Made by a program: the position numbers and the translations under genes. This document shows, piece by piece, positions 44,990-54,283 of a stretch of DNA of 59,400 nt. The stretch is from Rhodoglobus sp. (GTDB lineage: Bacteria; Actinomycetota; Actinomycetes; Actinomycetales; Microbacteriaceae): assembly GCA_025464445.1 (NCBI GenBank), contig JAODLY010000018.1, forward strand, positions 1 through 59,400. The letters are read 5' to 3'. Positions within the stretch are counted from its first letter, which is position 1. Each line of letters opens with the position of its first letter. The notes beneath the pieces were generated by a model, which did not search any database, had not been told where the DNA came from, and saw nothing but the letters and a program-made list of their open reading frames with translations.

Positions 44990-45556
44990 GTGGCCATCGA
45001 CCCCGGGCGCATCGAGGCGGCCGTTGCCGAAATCCTCGCCGCGATCGGCGAGGATCCGGCGCGGCCGGGCCTGGCGTCCACCCCGCAGCGGGTTGCTGAG
45101 GCCTACGGCGAGTTCTTCTCCGGCATCGATCGCGACCCGCTTGCACCCCTCGCCGACAGCGTGGCAACCGACGGCATGGGGGAGCTCGTGCTGATGCGCG
45201 ACATCGAGTTCCGCTCGGTCTGCGAGCATCACCTGCTGCCCTTCCTCGGCGTCGCGCACGTCGCGTACCTGCCCGGCGAGCGCATCGTCGGCATCGGGCG
45301 GCTGCCCCTCGTCGTGGAGATTCTCGCCGCCCGACCCCAGCTACAGGAGCGCCTGGGCGAGCAGATCGCCGATTCGATAGGCACCGCGCTCGCGCCGCGT
45401 GGCGTACTCGTGGTGCTTGACGCCGTGCACGGCTGTGTCGTCGCCCGCGGGTCGCGACAAGCCCACAGCTCGACGGTGACCATGGCGAGCCGGGGAGCGT
45501 TGTCCGATCCGGTGCAGCGCGCGGGAGTGCTTGCGCTGATCGGGGAGCCGCGATGA
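44990..45556 (+). CDS. folE: GTP cyclohydrolase I
   Basis: The 188-aa enzyme makes dihydroneopterin triphosphate from GTP, the first step of folate synthesis. The zinc ligands are seen in SVCEHHLLPFLG near residue 76 and VHGCV near residue 146; GERIVGIGRLPLVVE and RPQLQERLGEQIADSI are typical. The start is GTG 44990, 7 nt after the ftsH stop. Its stop overlaps folP by 4 bp. Confidence 0.97.
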   Translation: MAIDPGRIEAAVAEILAAIGEDPARPGLASTPQRVAEAYGEFFSGIDRDPLAPLADSVATDGMGELVLMRDIEFRSVCEHHLLPFLGVAHVAYLPGERIVGIGRLPLVVEILAARPQLQERLGEQIADSIGTALAPRGVLVVLDAVHGCVVARGSRQAHSSTVTMASRGALSDPVQRAGVLALIGEPR

Positions 45557-46359
45557 CCGGCCCACTGGTGATGGGCATCCTCAACGTCACGCCGGACTCG
45601 TTCAGCGACGGTGGGCAATTCGCGGGGCTGGAGCAGGCCGTCGCGCGCGGGCTCGAGCTGCGGGCGCAGGGGGCGGACGTCGTCGACGTGGGCGGGGAGT
45701 CGACGCGCCCCGGTGCGGGGCGGGTGCCGGCCGAGGAGGAGCTCGACCGCGTCATCCCGGTGATCAGTGAACTCGTCGCTGCCGGTGTCACCGTGAGCGT
45801 GGACACCATGAACGCGGCAACCGCGCTCGCCGCTGCGGATGCGGGCGCCTCGATCATCAACGACGTCTCCGGCGGCCTTGCCGACCCGGCGATGTACACC
45901 GCCGTCGTGGACACGGGGCTCACCTACGTCGCCATGCATTGGCGTGGATTCAGCACGGACATGCAGCAGCTCGCGAGCTACGGTGATGTTGTGGCCGACG
46001 TGCGCAACGAACTCAAAACCCGGCTGGCCGAGATGACTGTCACGGGGATCGATCCACAGAAGGTCGTGCTCGACCCCGGGCTCGGTTTCGCGAAGACCGC
46101 CGAACACAACTGGAAGCTGCTCGCCCACCTCGACGAGCTCGCGAGTCTGGGGCATCCCCTGCTCATCGGGGCGTCGCGCAAGAGTTTTCTCGCACAATTC
46201 GCGGCGGATGGCGCACCGCCGCCCGCCCGCGATGAGGCCTCCGCGATCGTTGCGGCGCTCGCCGCGCATGCTGGGGCCTGGGGCGTCCGGGTGCACGATG
46301 TGCCGGCGACAGTGCTCGCCATGGACGTCGTTTCGGCCTGGCAGAACGGAAGGCAATGA
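45553..46359 (+). CDS. folP: Dihydropteroate synthase
   Basis: The 268-aa TIM-barrel enzyme joins pABA and hydroxymethyldihydropterin pyrophosphate. NVTPDSFSDGG (residues 9-19) and VGGESTRPGA (residues 45-54) are the two DHPS signatures; it is the sulfonamide target. It is coupled to folE and folB by 4-bp overlaps. Confidence 0.97.
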   Translation: MTGPLVMGILNVTPDSFSDGGQFAGLEQAVARGLELRAQGADVVDVGGESTRPGAGRVPAEEELDRVIPVISELVAAGVTVSVDTMNAATALAAADAGASIINDVSGGLADPAMYTAVVDTGLTYVAMHWRGFSTDMQQLASYGDVVADVRNELKTRLAEMTVTGIDPQKVVLDPGLGFAKTAEHNWKLLAHLDELASLGHPLLIGASRKSFLAQFAADGAPPPARDEASAIVAALAAHAGAWGVRVHDVPATVLAMDVVSAWQNGRQ

Positions 46360-46760
46360 TGGACCCGATGGATGAGATCACCCTGACGGGGCTGCGCGCG
46401 TCTGCATTTCACGGGGTGCTCGAGCACGAGCGCCGCACGGGGCAGGTCTTCATCATCGACGTCACCGTGCACCTCGACCTCGCGGCTGCGGCGCAGAGCG
46501 ATGACCTGGCACTCACGATCCACTATGGGGAGCTCGCCGAGGAGATCGTCGCGGCGGTGGAGAGCGACCCAGTCGACCTCATCGAGACGGTGGCTGAGCG
46601 CATCGCCGCAGTTGTGCTCGCCCACGCGCCGGCTCGCCTCGCGCGCGTCACCGTGCACAAGCCGAGCGCACCGATCGCCGTGCCATTCGAGGATGTCTCT
46701 GTCACCATCACCCGCGCGAAGGCCCAACCGCAGGCGCGCGCCGGCTTCGGGCCAAACTGA
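46356..46760 (+). CDS. folB: Dihydroneopterin aldolase
   Basis: The 134-aa enzyme cleaves dihydroneopterin to hydroxymethyldihydropterin. ITLTGLRASAFHGVLEHERRTGQ at the N-terminus carries the substrate-binding pattern, and VAERIAAVVL the active-site helix. ATG 46356 overlaps the folP stop; ATG 46368, four codons later, matches the usual family start. Confidence 0.95.
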   Translation: MMDPMDEITLTGLRASAFHGVLEHERRTGQVFIIDVTVHLDLAAAAQSDDLALTIHYGELAEEIVAAVESDPVDLIETVAERIAAVVLAHAPARLARVTVHKPSAPIAVPFEDVSVTITRAKAQPQARAGFGPN

Positions 46761-47290
46761 TGGCGCGGCAGCAGCGCATGCGCGTGGAACTGCCCGTCGT
46801 GCTCGCCCTCGGCAGCAACCTGGGGGATCGCGAAGCGACCATTCGCGAAGCGGTGCGGGCGATCGATGCGCTGCCCGGCGTGAAAGTGGTCAAAGCGTCT
46901 GGCCTCGTCGAGACGCCGGCGCTCAAGCCCGACGGCGTCGACGTGGATGCGCCCGCCTACCTCAACGCGGTGATCGCCGTCCGCTCTGCAATCGGGGCCG
47001 CCGAGTTGCTGCGCGAGCTGCAGGGCATCGAGCGCGCACTCGGTCGCGTGCGCGGCATCCGCTGGGGGGACCGCACCCTCGACATCGACATCATCGCCTT
47101 CGCCGGGCCTCCGATCGACGAACCCGAACTGACGATCCCGCACCCGCGGGCCAACGAGCGCGCATTCGTGCTCGCGCCGTGGCTCGAGATCGAGCCGGAT
47201 GCCCTGCTGCCCGGCCATGGCAGCGTGGCCGACCTGCTCGCCGCCACCGGTGAGCACCCCGATCCATATCCAGCGGAGCCTCTCACGTGA
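46760..47290 (+). CDS. folK: Hydroxymethyldihydropterin pyrophosphokinase
   Basis: The 176-aa HPPK activates the pterin for FolP. LALGSNLGDREATI near residue 15 and RWGDRTLDIDIIAF near residue 102 are the family motifs, and IPHPRANERAFVLAPW is the C-terminal one. It overlaps folB by one base and the next gene by 4 bp, completing the folEPBK operon. Confidence 0.96.
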   Translation: MARQQRMRVELPVVLALGSNLGDREATIREAVRAIDALPGVKVVKASGLVETPALKPDGVDVDAPAYLNAVIAVRSAIGAAELLRELQGIERALGRVRGIRWGDRTLDIDIIAFAGPPIDEPELTIPHPRANERAFVLAPWLEIEPDALLPGHGSVADLLAATGEHPDPYPAEPLT

Positions 47291-47769
47291 CCCGGACCAT
47301 GCCGCTGCACCTGCTGCTCGTCGCCGTGCTCGGGGCGGGGATCACCTGGCTGGTCGAGACGGCGCTCGCCGCGGGTGGGCGCGCGATCCTCATCCCGCCG
47401 TTCACTCTTGCCGTCGCCGTGGTGCTGATCGCCGCGATCATCGTCACGATGGCGCTTCCCGTGCGCCGGGTGTCGCGCGGCGTGGCCAGCGCACGCATCG
47501 ACCCGTTCTACGCCACGCGCGTGGTGATGCTCGCGAAGGCGTCGAGCCTGAGCGGCGCGCTCGTGGGTGGCGGGGGGCTCGGCATCGCCGCCTTCCTGCT
47601 CAGCCGCTCAGTGCTGCCGGCGGTAGGCTCGGTCACCATGGCGCTTGCCACCGGCATCGCGGGCATCCTCCTGGTGGTGGCCGGCCTCGTCGCCGAACAC
47701 TGGTGTTTCATTCCGCCGGAAGACGACGACAAGCCTGGCGGCAGGCCAAGCGCCAGGGAAGCACTATGA
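47287..47769 (+). CDS. DUF3180 membrane protein
   Basis: The 160-aa protein has four predicted helices (LHLLLVAVLGAGITWLVETAL, AVAVVLIAAIIVTMALPV) with the conserved ARIDPFYATRVVMLAKASS loop of DUF3180. It is regularly found behind folK in actinobacteria; function unknown. GTG 47287 overlaps folK, and its end overlaps the PH-domain gene. Confidence 0.92.
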   Translation: MTRTMPLHLLLVAVLGAGITWLVETALAAGGRAILIPPFTLAVAVVLIAAIIVTMALPVRRVSRGVASARIDPFYATRVVMLAKASSLSGALVGGGGLGIAAFLLSRSVLPAVGSVTMALATGIAGILLVVAGLVAEHWCFIPPEDDDKPGGRPSAREAL

Positions 47770-48251
47770 CTGAGAAGCTCGAGCCGGTGGTCACGGAGTG
47801 GCGCAGGGTCTCGCCGAAGTACGTCGTCGTCGATCTCGTGGGCACGCTCGTGTTCGGCGTAGTCGCCGTTGCCGCGACATCCCTGCCGGCCGTGTTCAGC
47901 CATAACGGTTACCTGTTCGCGATTCCCGCGGCGCTGGCCGTCGTGTTTCTCGTCGCCCTCATCCTTGTGCCACGCCGCGTGCGCTCGATCGGCTACCAGC
48001 TGCGCCAGGACGACCTGCTGTTCAGACGGGGCCTCATGTTCCAGCGGTTCGTGTCTGTGCCCTATGGCCGCATGCAGCTCGTCGACATCAATCGTGGGCC
48101 GCTCGATCGCGCTGTCGGGTTGAGCGAACTCAGGTTCGTGACGGCGGCCGCCGCCACTGGGGTCGCTATCCCAGGGCTCGTTGCGGCCGACGCCGAGGAG
48201 TTGAGAGACCAGCTCGTCGCGCTCGCCGAGAGCAGAAGGGCGGGGCTGTGA
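47766..48251 (+). CDS. PH-domain membrane protein, YdbS-like
   Basis: The 161-aa protein has two helices (VVVDLVGTLVFGVVAVAATS, LFAIPAALAVVFLVALILV) and one bPH2 domain (VRSIGYQLRQDDLLFRRGLMFQRFVSVPYGRMQLVDI). It pairs with the next gene as in the Bacillus YdbS-YdbT pair, which is linked to resistance against certain antimicrobials. ATG 47766 overlaps the DUF3180 stop (ATGA). Confidence 0.9.
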   Translation: MTEKLEPVVTEWRRVSPKYVVVDLVGTLVFGVVAVAATSLPAVFSHNGYLFAIPAALAVVFLVALILVPRRVRSIGYQLRQDDLLFRRGLMFQRFVSVPYGRMQLVDINRGPLDRAVGLSELRFVTAAAATGVAIPGLVAADAEELRDQLVALAESRRAGL

Positions 48252-49855
48252 GCTCGGGTGCACCGCGGGCGGCCGAGCCGATCAGCACCGGTTTCAGGCT
48301 TGCGGACGGGCAATGGCACCGGTTGCATCCCGCCACCCCGCTGCTGCGCGGCGGGATCGCATTCGTGGCAATCGTGGGCATCGTGCTCGTGAACCTGCGT
48401 GATGTACTAATCCAGCTGGTGCTCGGCGGCCCCGACTTCGGTGGCGACCCCGTGCAATGGATCGTCGACAACGGTTTCGCGGCGTCTGCACTGGGGGTCG
48501 TCGTGCTCGGCCTCCTGCTGTTCACCACCGGCTTCTACGTGTCCTGGCGGATGCACACCTTCCGCATCACCGACGAACTCGTCGAAGTGCGCAGCGGGGT
48601 GCTGTTCCGCACGAATCGGCGGGGACGGCTCGACCGCATCCAGGGCGTCAACATCACCAGGCCGCTGCTCGCTCGCGTTTTCGGCGCTGCCAAACTCGAG
48701 GTGAACGTGGCCGGCCACGACGCGAACGTTCAGCTGTCATACCTCGGCTCGGCCGCCGCAGACGAATTGCGGCGCGAGATCCTGCTGCTCGCCTCCGGCA
48801 CGCAGTCGGCAGCGGGCGCGGGTGCCGCTCCCGCGTTGGCCGGGCAGAGCGCGGGCGACAGGGCCCGCGTGATCATCGAGCAACGCACCCGCGAGTTTTT
48901 CGCGCCCGAACTGGATCCGGATGCCGCTCCGCCGGAGTCTGTAGTGCAGATGCACCTTGGGCGCCTCATCGGCTCCATCGTGCTGAGCGGATTCACCGTC
49001 GTCATCCTGATCGTGATCGCCGCGGTCATCGTGGCAGTCTCCATCACCCACGAGTTCTTCTTCCTGTTCACATTCGTGCCGGGCATCATCGGCATGGGCA
49101 GCTACTACGTCTCGAAGTTCACCCGGTCGGTGCGCTACAGCATCGCCGCGACGCCCGACGGCGTACGCGTCGGCTACGGACTGCTGTCGACAAGCAACGA
49201 GACGTTGCCGCCCGGACGGATCCACGCCGTGCAGGCCAGGCAGCCGCTGCTGTGGCGGCCTGCCGGCTGGTGGGAGGTCACCATCAACCGAGCAGCGACG
49301 TCGCGCTCGAGCGGGTCGGAGCGGCAGGCCCAGACGACGATCCTGCCGGTCGGCAATCTCGCTGACGCCCGCAAGGTGCTCGAACTGGTGCTACCGGGCA
49401 TCCATGCCGAAAGTGGCGAGTTGCTCGACCGCGGGCTGACCTCGAAGGGCGGCGACGACGGGTTCGTCAACTCCCCGCCGCGAGCGGTGCTCCTGCGCTG
49501 GTTCTCCTGGCGACGCAACGGCTTCGCGACCAGCGGCGACCTCGTGCTGTTGCGCAGGGGTTTCGTACGGCGTGAGCTCGTGATCGTGCCCCTGCCGCGG
49601 GTGCAGAGCCTGGAACTGCGACAAGGGCCGCTCCTGCGCCGGTTGCGGCTGGCATCCGTGCGGTTGCACACGGTTTCCGGCCCCGTCGACGCCTACCTGG
49701 GCGCGCTCGATACCGCCGACGCGACCCGCTTCTTCGGTGAGACCGGGGATGCCGCGGTGCGCGCGGCCGCGGCGGACACGAGTCACCGCTGGCGCACGTC
49801 GTCCGCTGCCGCCGCTGCCCAGCCGCCGGTGCCGGGCACCGCGGCGGCCCGATGA
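48248..49855 (+). CDS. PH-domain membrane protein, YdbT-like
   Basis: The 535-aa protein has several helices and three bPH2-type repeats: FRITDELVEVRSGVLFRTNRRGRLDRIQGVNI near residue 107, YSIAATPDGVRVGYGLLSTSNETLPPGRIHAVQ near 297, and GDLVLLRRGFVRRELVIVPLPRVQSLEL near 431. The tail is Ala-rich. It probably forms a membrane complex with the preceding protein; role inferred only. GTG 48248 overlaps the previous stop. Confidence 0.9.
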   Translation: MSSGAPRAAEPISTGFRLADGQWHRLHPATPLLRGGIAFVAIVGIVLVNLRDVLIQLVLGGPDFGGDPVQWIVDNGFAASALGVVVLGLLLFTTGFYVSWRMHTFRITDELVEVRSGVLFRTNRRGRLDRIQGVNITRPLLARVFGAAKLEVNVAGHDANVQLSYLGSAAADELRREILLLASGTQSAAGAGAAPALAGQSAGDRARVIIEQRTREFFAPELDPDAAPPESVVQMHLGRLIGSIVLSGFTVVILIVIAAVIVAVSITHEFFFLFTFVPGIIGMGSYYVSKFTRSVRYSIAATPDGVRVGYGLLSTSNETLPPGRIHAVQARQPLLWRPAGWWEVTINRAATSRSSGSERQAQTTILPVGNLADARKVLELVLPGIHAESGELLDRGLTSKGGDDGFVNSPPRAVLLRWFSWRRNGFATSGDLVLLRRGFVRRELVIVPLPRVQSLELRQGPLLRRLRLASVRLHTVSGPVDAYLGALDTADATRFFGETGDAAVRAAAADTSHRWRTSSAAAAAQPPVPGTAAAR

Positions 49856-50592
49856 CCACGCGCTCGGGCCGGCTCGGCGTCGGGATCATCGGTGCCGGCC
49901 GCGTCGGCCCCGTGCTCGGCGCGGCACTCGCGGGGGCCGGCCACGCCATCGTCGGCATCTCCGCGGTCTCGGAGTCGAGCCGCGACCGCGCCGGCGCGAT
50001 GCTGCCGAACGTGCCGATCCTCGACATCCCCGAGCTCATCGAGCGCAGCGAACTCGTGATCCTCGCCGTCCCCGGCGCAGAACTCGAGACCCTCGTGACC
50101 GGCCTGGCCGCGACCGGGGCATGGCAACCCGGACAACTCGTGATGCACACCGCCCCGCAGTACGGGTACTCGGTGCTCGCAGCGGCGACGGCCGCCGGCG
50201 CGATACCGCTTGCCGTGCATCCCGCGATGGTGTTCACCGGCACGAGCCTGGATCTCGTGCGATTGCGCGAAAGCTACTGCGCCGTGACGGCGCCGACCCC
50301 GGTGCTGCCGATCGGGCAGGCGCTCGTGGTCGAGATGGGCGCGGAGCCCGTTGTGATCGACGAAGCCGACCGTGCGACGTACGCGGAGGCGGTCGAGACG
50401 GCCACGAGCTTCTCCGCTGCGATCGTCGCGCAGGCACTCGGCCTGCTCGCGGGGCTCGGGATAGAGTCACCCGGCGCGGTGATCGCCCCGCTCGTGCGTT
50501 CGTCGGTCGAGACTGCTCTCGCCGCCGCGAGTCCGGCTACTATCGACCTGTCCTCCCTGTCCCATGGGGTCGACGAGGAGGACCTCTCGTGA
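49852..50592 (+). CDS. Rossmann-like DUF2520 protein
   Basis: The 246-aa protein has an NAD(P)-binding Rossmann start (GVGIIGAGRVGPVLGAAL, residues 8-25) and a C-terminal helical DUF2520 domain (VHPAMVFTGTSLDL). The family resembles ketopantoate reductase and 6-phosphogluconate dehydrogenase folds and is frequently next to panC. A role in pantothenate supply is inference. It overlaps both neighbours by 4 bp. Confidence 0.9.
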   Translation: MTTRSGRLGVGIIGAGRVGPVLGAALAGAGHAIVGISAVSESSRDRAGAMLPNVPILDIPELIERSELVILAVPGAELETLVTGLAATGAWQPGQLVMHTAPQYGYSVLAAATAAGAIPLAVHPAMVFTGTSLDLVRLRESYCAVTAPTPVLPIGQALVVEMGAEPVVIDEADRATYAEAVETATSFSAAIVAQALGLLAGLGIESPGAVIAPLVRSSVETALAAASPATIDLSSLSHGVDEEDLS

Positions 50593-51446
50593 CTGCGCGC
50601 CCCGTCGTGCTCGAAACCATCGCGGACGTGCGCACGGCAATTGCTGCACAGCGTGCCGCCGGGCGCTCAATCGCCCTCACCCCCACCCTCGGCGCCCTCC
50701 ACGACGGGCACCTCGCCCATGTCGCGCGGGCCGCGGAACTGGCGGATGTGCGGGTCGTGTCGATTTTCGTCAACCCGACCCAGTTCGGCCAGGGCGAGGA
50801 TCTCGAGAAGTACCCCCGCGACCTCGACGCCGATCTCGACCTGCTTGGCTCCCACGACGTCGCGTATGTCTTCGCGCCATCGGTGACCGAGATGTACCCG
50901 AGCGGCCCGACGGCGACCGTCGTCACTGCGGGCAGGATCGGCACCCTCTATGAGGGTGCAGCGCGCCCCGGCCACTTCGACGGGGTGCTCACCGTCGTGG
51001 CCAAACTGCTGGACATCGTCACTCCCGACATCGTCACCTTCGGCCAGAAGGATGCCCAGCAGCTGTTTCTCGTTCGCCGCATGATCGACGACCTCAACAT
51101 CCCGGTGCGGGTCGAGATCATCGACACCGTGCGGGAGAGCGATGGGCTCGCGCTGTCCAGCCGCAACCGCTACCTCGACGCGAAAGAGCGCAGGGCAGCG
51201 CGCACGCTGTCGATCGCGCTGGAAGCCGCCGCGTCATCCGCAGATCGCGGCCTCGACGCGACCCTGGCCGCTGCGCAGGCCGCGTTCATGGGCGAGCCGC
51301 TGGTCAAGCTCGACTACTTCAAGGTCGTGCAGCCCAAAACCTTCATCCCGGTCGACGACGACTACAGGGGAAAGGCCATCGCGATCGTTGCGGCGACCCT
51401 CGGCGGCACCCGCCTCATCGACAACGAGCAGCTCTACCTGAACTGA
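50589..51446 (+). CDS. panC: Pantothenate synthetase
   Basis: The 285-aa enzyme joins pantoate and beta-alanine with ATP. TLGALHDGHLAHV near residue 32 is the nucleotidyl-transfer HxGH motif, FGQKDAQQLFLVRRM near 155 and SDGLALSSRNRYL near 183 are further signatures. GTG 50589 overlaps the DUF2520 stop (GTGA). The panD and coaX genes that often follow in other actinobacteria are absent here. Confidence 0.96.
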   Translation: MTARPVVLETIADVRTAIAAQRAAGRSIALTPTLGALHDGHLAHVARAAELADVRVVSIFVNPTQFGQGEDLEKYPRDLDADLDLLGSHDVAYVFAPSVTEMYPSGPTATVVTAGRIGTLYEGAARPGHFDGVLTVVAKLLDIVTPDIVTFGQKDAQQLFLVRRMIDDLNIPVRVEIIDTVRESDGLALSSRNRYLDAKERRAARTLSIALEAAASSADRGLDATLAAAQAAFMGEPLVKLDYFKVVQPKTFIPVDDDYRGKAIAIVAATLGGTRLIDNEQLYLN

Positions 51447-51497
51447 CACCGCACCCGCCCCGGTCCCGCCGCGCACCCGCCCCAGCCCTCGCCCGCA

Positions 51498-51560
51498 AAC
51501 GATTCGGCGAAGACGGCCCTCCAGCTGCGGCGAAGGGGCCATCTCCGCCCACCCGATGCG
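51498..51560. repeat. Hairpin element D, first copy
   Basis: AACGATTCGGCGAAGA begins a 23-bp segment (51498-51520) repeated with one change at 52546. With the segment around 51537-51550 it forms an imperfect stem (GGCG, AGA and GGCCC pair). The right half also resembles the second copy. It lies between panC and the DUF559-like gene. Confidence 0.75.
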
Positions 51561-51609
51561 CTGTGGACCCTCGGGGATGCCGCTGCCGAAGTTTCACGAA
51601 GATGACGTG

Positions 51610-52503
51610 ATGCCGCCGCGCCGAGCCCTCCCTCCCGAACTTGCGGGTCGGCCGTTCTCCGTGGGCGAGGCAATGGCGGCGGGATTGGGCCGCAAGCGCC
51701 TGCGCGGCCACGACCTGACCGCGCCGTTTTACGGCGTCCGCTCCTCGCAAACCCCGAGATCAGCGCGCGCGTTGTGCGAGGCGTACCTGCCTCGAATGCA
51801 CGCTGACCAATACTTCAGCCATGTTTCGGCGGCGCTCCTCTACGGGATTCCCCTCCCGCGCATCTGCGAGCAACGCGCGTCTATTGACGTGTCCGTCTCG
51901 GCACCGGCACACCCACCCCGGGCGCGTGGGGTCATCGGCCATCGGCTCGCTTCGGACACGCCGGTGCGCCTGCTACGCGACTACCGGCTGGCCGCGCCCG
52001 TTGAGACATGGCTGCAGCTTGGGACGGTTCTGCAACTTGTCGACATGATCATCGCGGGTGATTTCCTCGTGCGGCGAAAACGGCCCCTCGCCACGATCGA
52101 CGAGCTGCGGGCGGCGACGCGCGCGGGTGGAAGGCCGGGCATCCAGGTGGCCAGGCGTGCGCTTAGAGATGTGCGGCAGGGCACCGACTCGCCCATGGAG
52201 ACCATTACCCGGTTGATTCTCGTGCGTGGCGGGTTGCCGGAGCCGATTGTGGGGTACGCCGTCCATGATGGGGCCGGGGATTTCGTTGCGACTCCCGACT
52301 TGTCGTACGTCGCGCAGAAGGTCGCGATCGAATACCAGGGCACGGTTCACTGGAGCAGCCCCGGGATCATCCGGGAGGACATCGCGCGGCGAGAAGCATT
52401 GGAGCGAGCGGGCTGGCAGGTGATCCTGGTAGTTGCCGAAGATCTCGGTGTGCGGTCGCCGCTCCTTGTGCGACGGGTTCGCGTCGCGTTGGCCCGCGGT
52501 TGA
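51610..52503 (+). CDS. DUF559/Vsr-like endonuclease-domain protein
   Basis: The 297-aa protein has an N-terminal region like AbiEi-type antitoxin winged helices (FSVGEAMAAGLGRKRLRGHDLTAPFYGVR) and a C-terminal PD-(D/E)xK-like domain. In it, ATPDLSYVAQKVAIEYQGTVHW near residue 221 supplies the Asp and Glu, and DIARREALERAGWQVILV follows as in DUF559. Many Microbacteriaceae carry several such solitary genes; the role may be defence or repair, but this is inference. I chose ATG 51610 by homology; ATG 51577 and 51556 are in frame. The gene interrupts the panC-lysS run and is bracketed by two D hairpins. Confidence 0.75.
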   Translation: MPPRRALPPELAGRPFSVGEAMAAGLGRKRLRGHDLTAPFYGVRSSQTPRSARALCEAYLPRMHADQYFSHVSAALLYGIPLPRICEQRASIDVSVSAPAHPPRARGVIGHRLASDTPVRLLRDYRLAAPVETWLQLGTVLQLVDMIIAGDFLVRRKRPLATIDELRAATRAGGRPGIQVARRALRDVRQGTDSPMETITRLILVRGGLPEPIVGYAVHDGAGDFVATPDLSYVAQKVAIEYQGTVHWSSPGIIREDIARREALERAGWQVILVVAEDLGVRSPLLVRRVRVALARG

Positions 52504-52545
52504 CGCTCGGGCCGTCTCTCGAGCCAACGCGGCGCCCTCGAGCCG

Positions 52546-52608
52546 AACGATTCGGCGAAGATGGCCCTGAGGTTGTCGCGCAGGGACCATCTTCGCCGCA
52601 TCGATGCC
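52546..52608. repeat. Hairpin element D, second copy
   Basis: AACGATTCGGCGAAGA (from 52546) matches the first copy over 23 bp with one C/T change. GGCGAAGATGG pairs with CCATCTTCGCC (52587-52597), and CCTG with CAGG inside, giving a much better stem than in copy one. It starts 42 bp after the DUF559-like gene. Confidence 0.8.
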
Positions 52609-52713
52609 GCGCGGGGCGTGACGGGGTGTCCGAGGGGGGGGGCGACCCGGAGGCGGGAGGCGATGGCGGGGCCGAGGGTGAGCCGCCGGCCACGCCGGTA
52701 GCATTGCAGAGCA

Positions 52714-54225
52714 ATGAGCGACGCGACCGAATCCACCGAGACCGCCCCCGAACCCTCCGAAGAGGACATCTTCGAGCAGAAGGCCGTGCGTCTCGCGAAG
52801 CGCGAAAAGCTCATCGCGTCGGGCCGTGAGGCGTATCCGGTGGCCGTGCCGATCGACACGACGATCCCGGAGCTGCGGGCAAAGTACTCCGAGCTCGTGG
52901 CGGATGACACGACCGGCGACATTGTCGGCATCGCCGGCCGCGTCGTGTTCGCGCGCAACACGGGCAAGCTCTGTTTCGCGACGCTGCAGTCCGGCGATGG
53001 CTCGCGCATCCAGGCGATGGTGAGCCTCGCCGAGGTGGGCGAGGAGTCTCTCGAGGAGTGGAAGGAGCTTGTGGACCTGGGCGACCACGTCTTCGTCTCC
53101 GGCGAAGTCATCTCAAGTCGTCGTGGCGAACTGTCGGTGCTCGTGAAGGGCTGGCAGCTCGCGACCAAGGCCATCCTGCCGCTGCCGAACATGTACTCGG
53201 AGCTCAGCGACGAGGCGAGGATGCGCAGCCGCTACCTCGACCTGATCGTGCGTGAGCAGGCGCGCACGACGGTTCGCGCCCGGGCGGCGGTCAACGCATC
53301 GCTGCGTGCGACGTTCACGGCCCACGAATACCTCGAGGTCGAGACCCCGATGCTGCAGACGATTCATGGCGGGGCATCCGCTCGCCCGTTCACCACCCAC
53401 AGCAATGCATTCGACACCGAGCTCTACCTGCGCATCGCCCCCGAGCTGTTTCTCAAGCGGGCGGTCGTCGGTGGTATCGACAGGGTCTTCGAGATCAACC
53501 GCAACTTCCGCAACGAGGGAGCGGACTCGACCCACTCACCCGAGTTCGCGATGCTCGAGGCGTACGAGGCTTACGGCGACTACAACCAGATGGCCGACCT
53601 GACCCAGGAGCTCGTGCAGAACGCCGCGATTGCCGTGTCCGGCTCTCTCGTGGTGACCTGGGCCGACGGCACCGAGTACGACCTCGGCGGGCAGTGGGAC
53701 CGCATCTCGATGTACGACTCGCTCGCCGCGGCATCCGGGCTGGAAATCACGCCGCAGAGCGAGGTGGCCTACCTGGCCGAGCACGCGAAAGCCATCGGCG
53801 TCGAGGTGCCGCTGCCGACCCACGGCAAGCTCATCGAGGAGCTGTGGGAGCACTACATCAAGCCCGACCTCACGCGCCCGACATTCGTGATGGACTTCCC
53901 GGTTGACACGAGCCCGCTCGTGCGCGACCACCGCGCGATCGCGGGGGTCGTCGAGAAGTGGGACCTGTACATCCGCGGTTTCGAGCTCGCGACGGGCTAT
54001 TCGGAGCTCGTCGACCCGGTCATCCAGCGCGAGCGGTTCGTCGAGCAGGCGCTGCTCGCGAGCAAGGGTGACCCGGAGGCCATGCGCCTGGACGAGGAGT
54101 TCTTGCGTGCCCTTGAGCATGGGATGCCGCCGAGCGGGGGCATGGGCATGGGCATCGACCGCCTGCTCATGGCGATCACCGGGCTCGGCATCCGCGAGAC
54201 GATCCTGTTCCCCTTGGTCAAATAG
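52714..54225 (+). CDS. lysS: Lysyl-tRNA synthetase, class II
   Basis: The 503-aa enzyme charges tRNA-Lys. It has an OB-fold anticodon-binding domain (residues 60-160), then the class II core: motif 2 in FEINRNFRNEGADSTHSPEF near residue 255, and motif 3 in GGMGMGIDRLLMAITG near residue 475. TAGCAT (52699-52704) lies 9 nt before ATG 52714, a possible nearly leaderless promoter. Length is normal. Confidence 0.97.
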   Translation: MSDATESTETAPEPSEEDIFEQKAVRLAKREKLIASGREAYPVAVPIDTTIPELRAKYSELVADDTTGDIVGIAGRVVFARNTGKLCFATLQSGDGSRIQAMVSLAEVGEESLEEWKELVDLGDHVFVSGEVISSRRGELSVLVKGWQLATKAILPLPNMYSELSDEARMRSRYLDLIVREQARTTVRARAAVNASLRATFTAHEYLEVETPMLQTIHGGASARPFTTHSNAFDTELYLRIAPELFLKRAVVGGIDRVFEINRNFRNEGADSTHSPEFAMLEAYEAYGDYNQMADLTQELVQNAAIAVSGSLVVTWADGTEYDLGGQWDRISMYDSLAAASGLEITPQSEVAYLAEHAKAIGVEVPLPTHGKLIEELWEHYIKPDLTRPTFVMDFPVDTSPLVRDHRAIAGVVEKWDLYIRGFELATGYSELVDPVIQRERFVEQALLASKGDPEAMRLDEEFLRALEHGMPPSGGMGMGIDRLLMAITGLGIRETILFPLVK

Positions 54226-54283
54226 CCGACCCGACGGTTTGGCCCCAGGCAGAGGGCGCGGAACACAGCCGTAAACTGGCGGC

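Noticed and set aside
49737-50588. Upstream extension of the panC frame by 284 codons
   Set aside because: It is out of frame with, and lies within, the DUF2520 gene; GTG 50589 overlaps its stop in the normal coupled manner.
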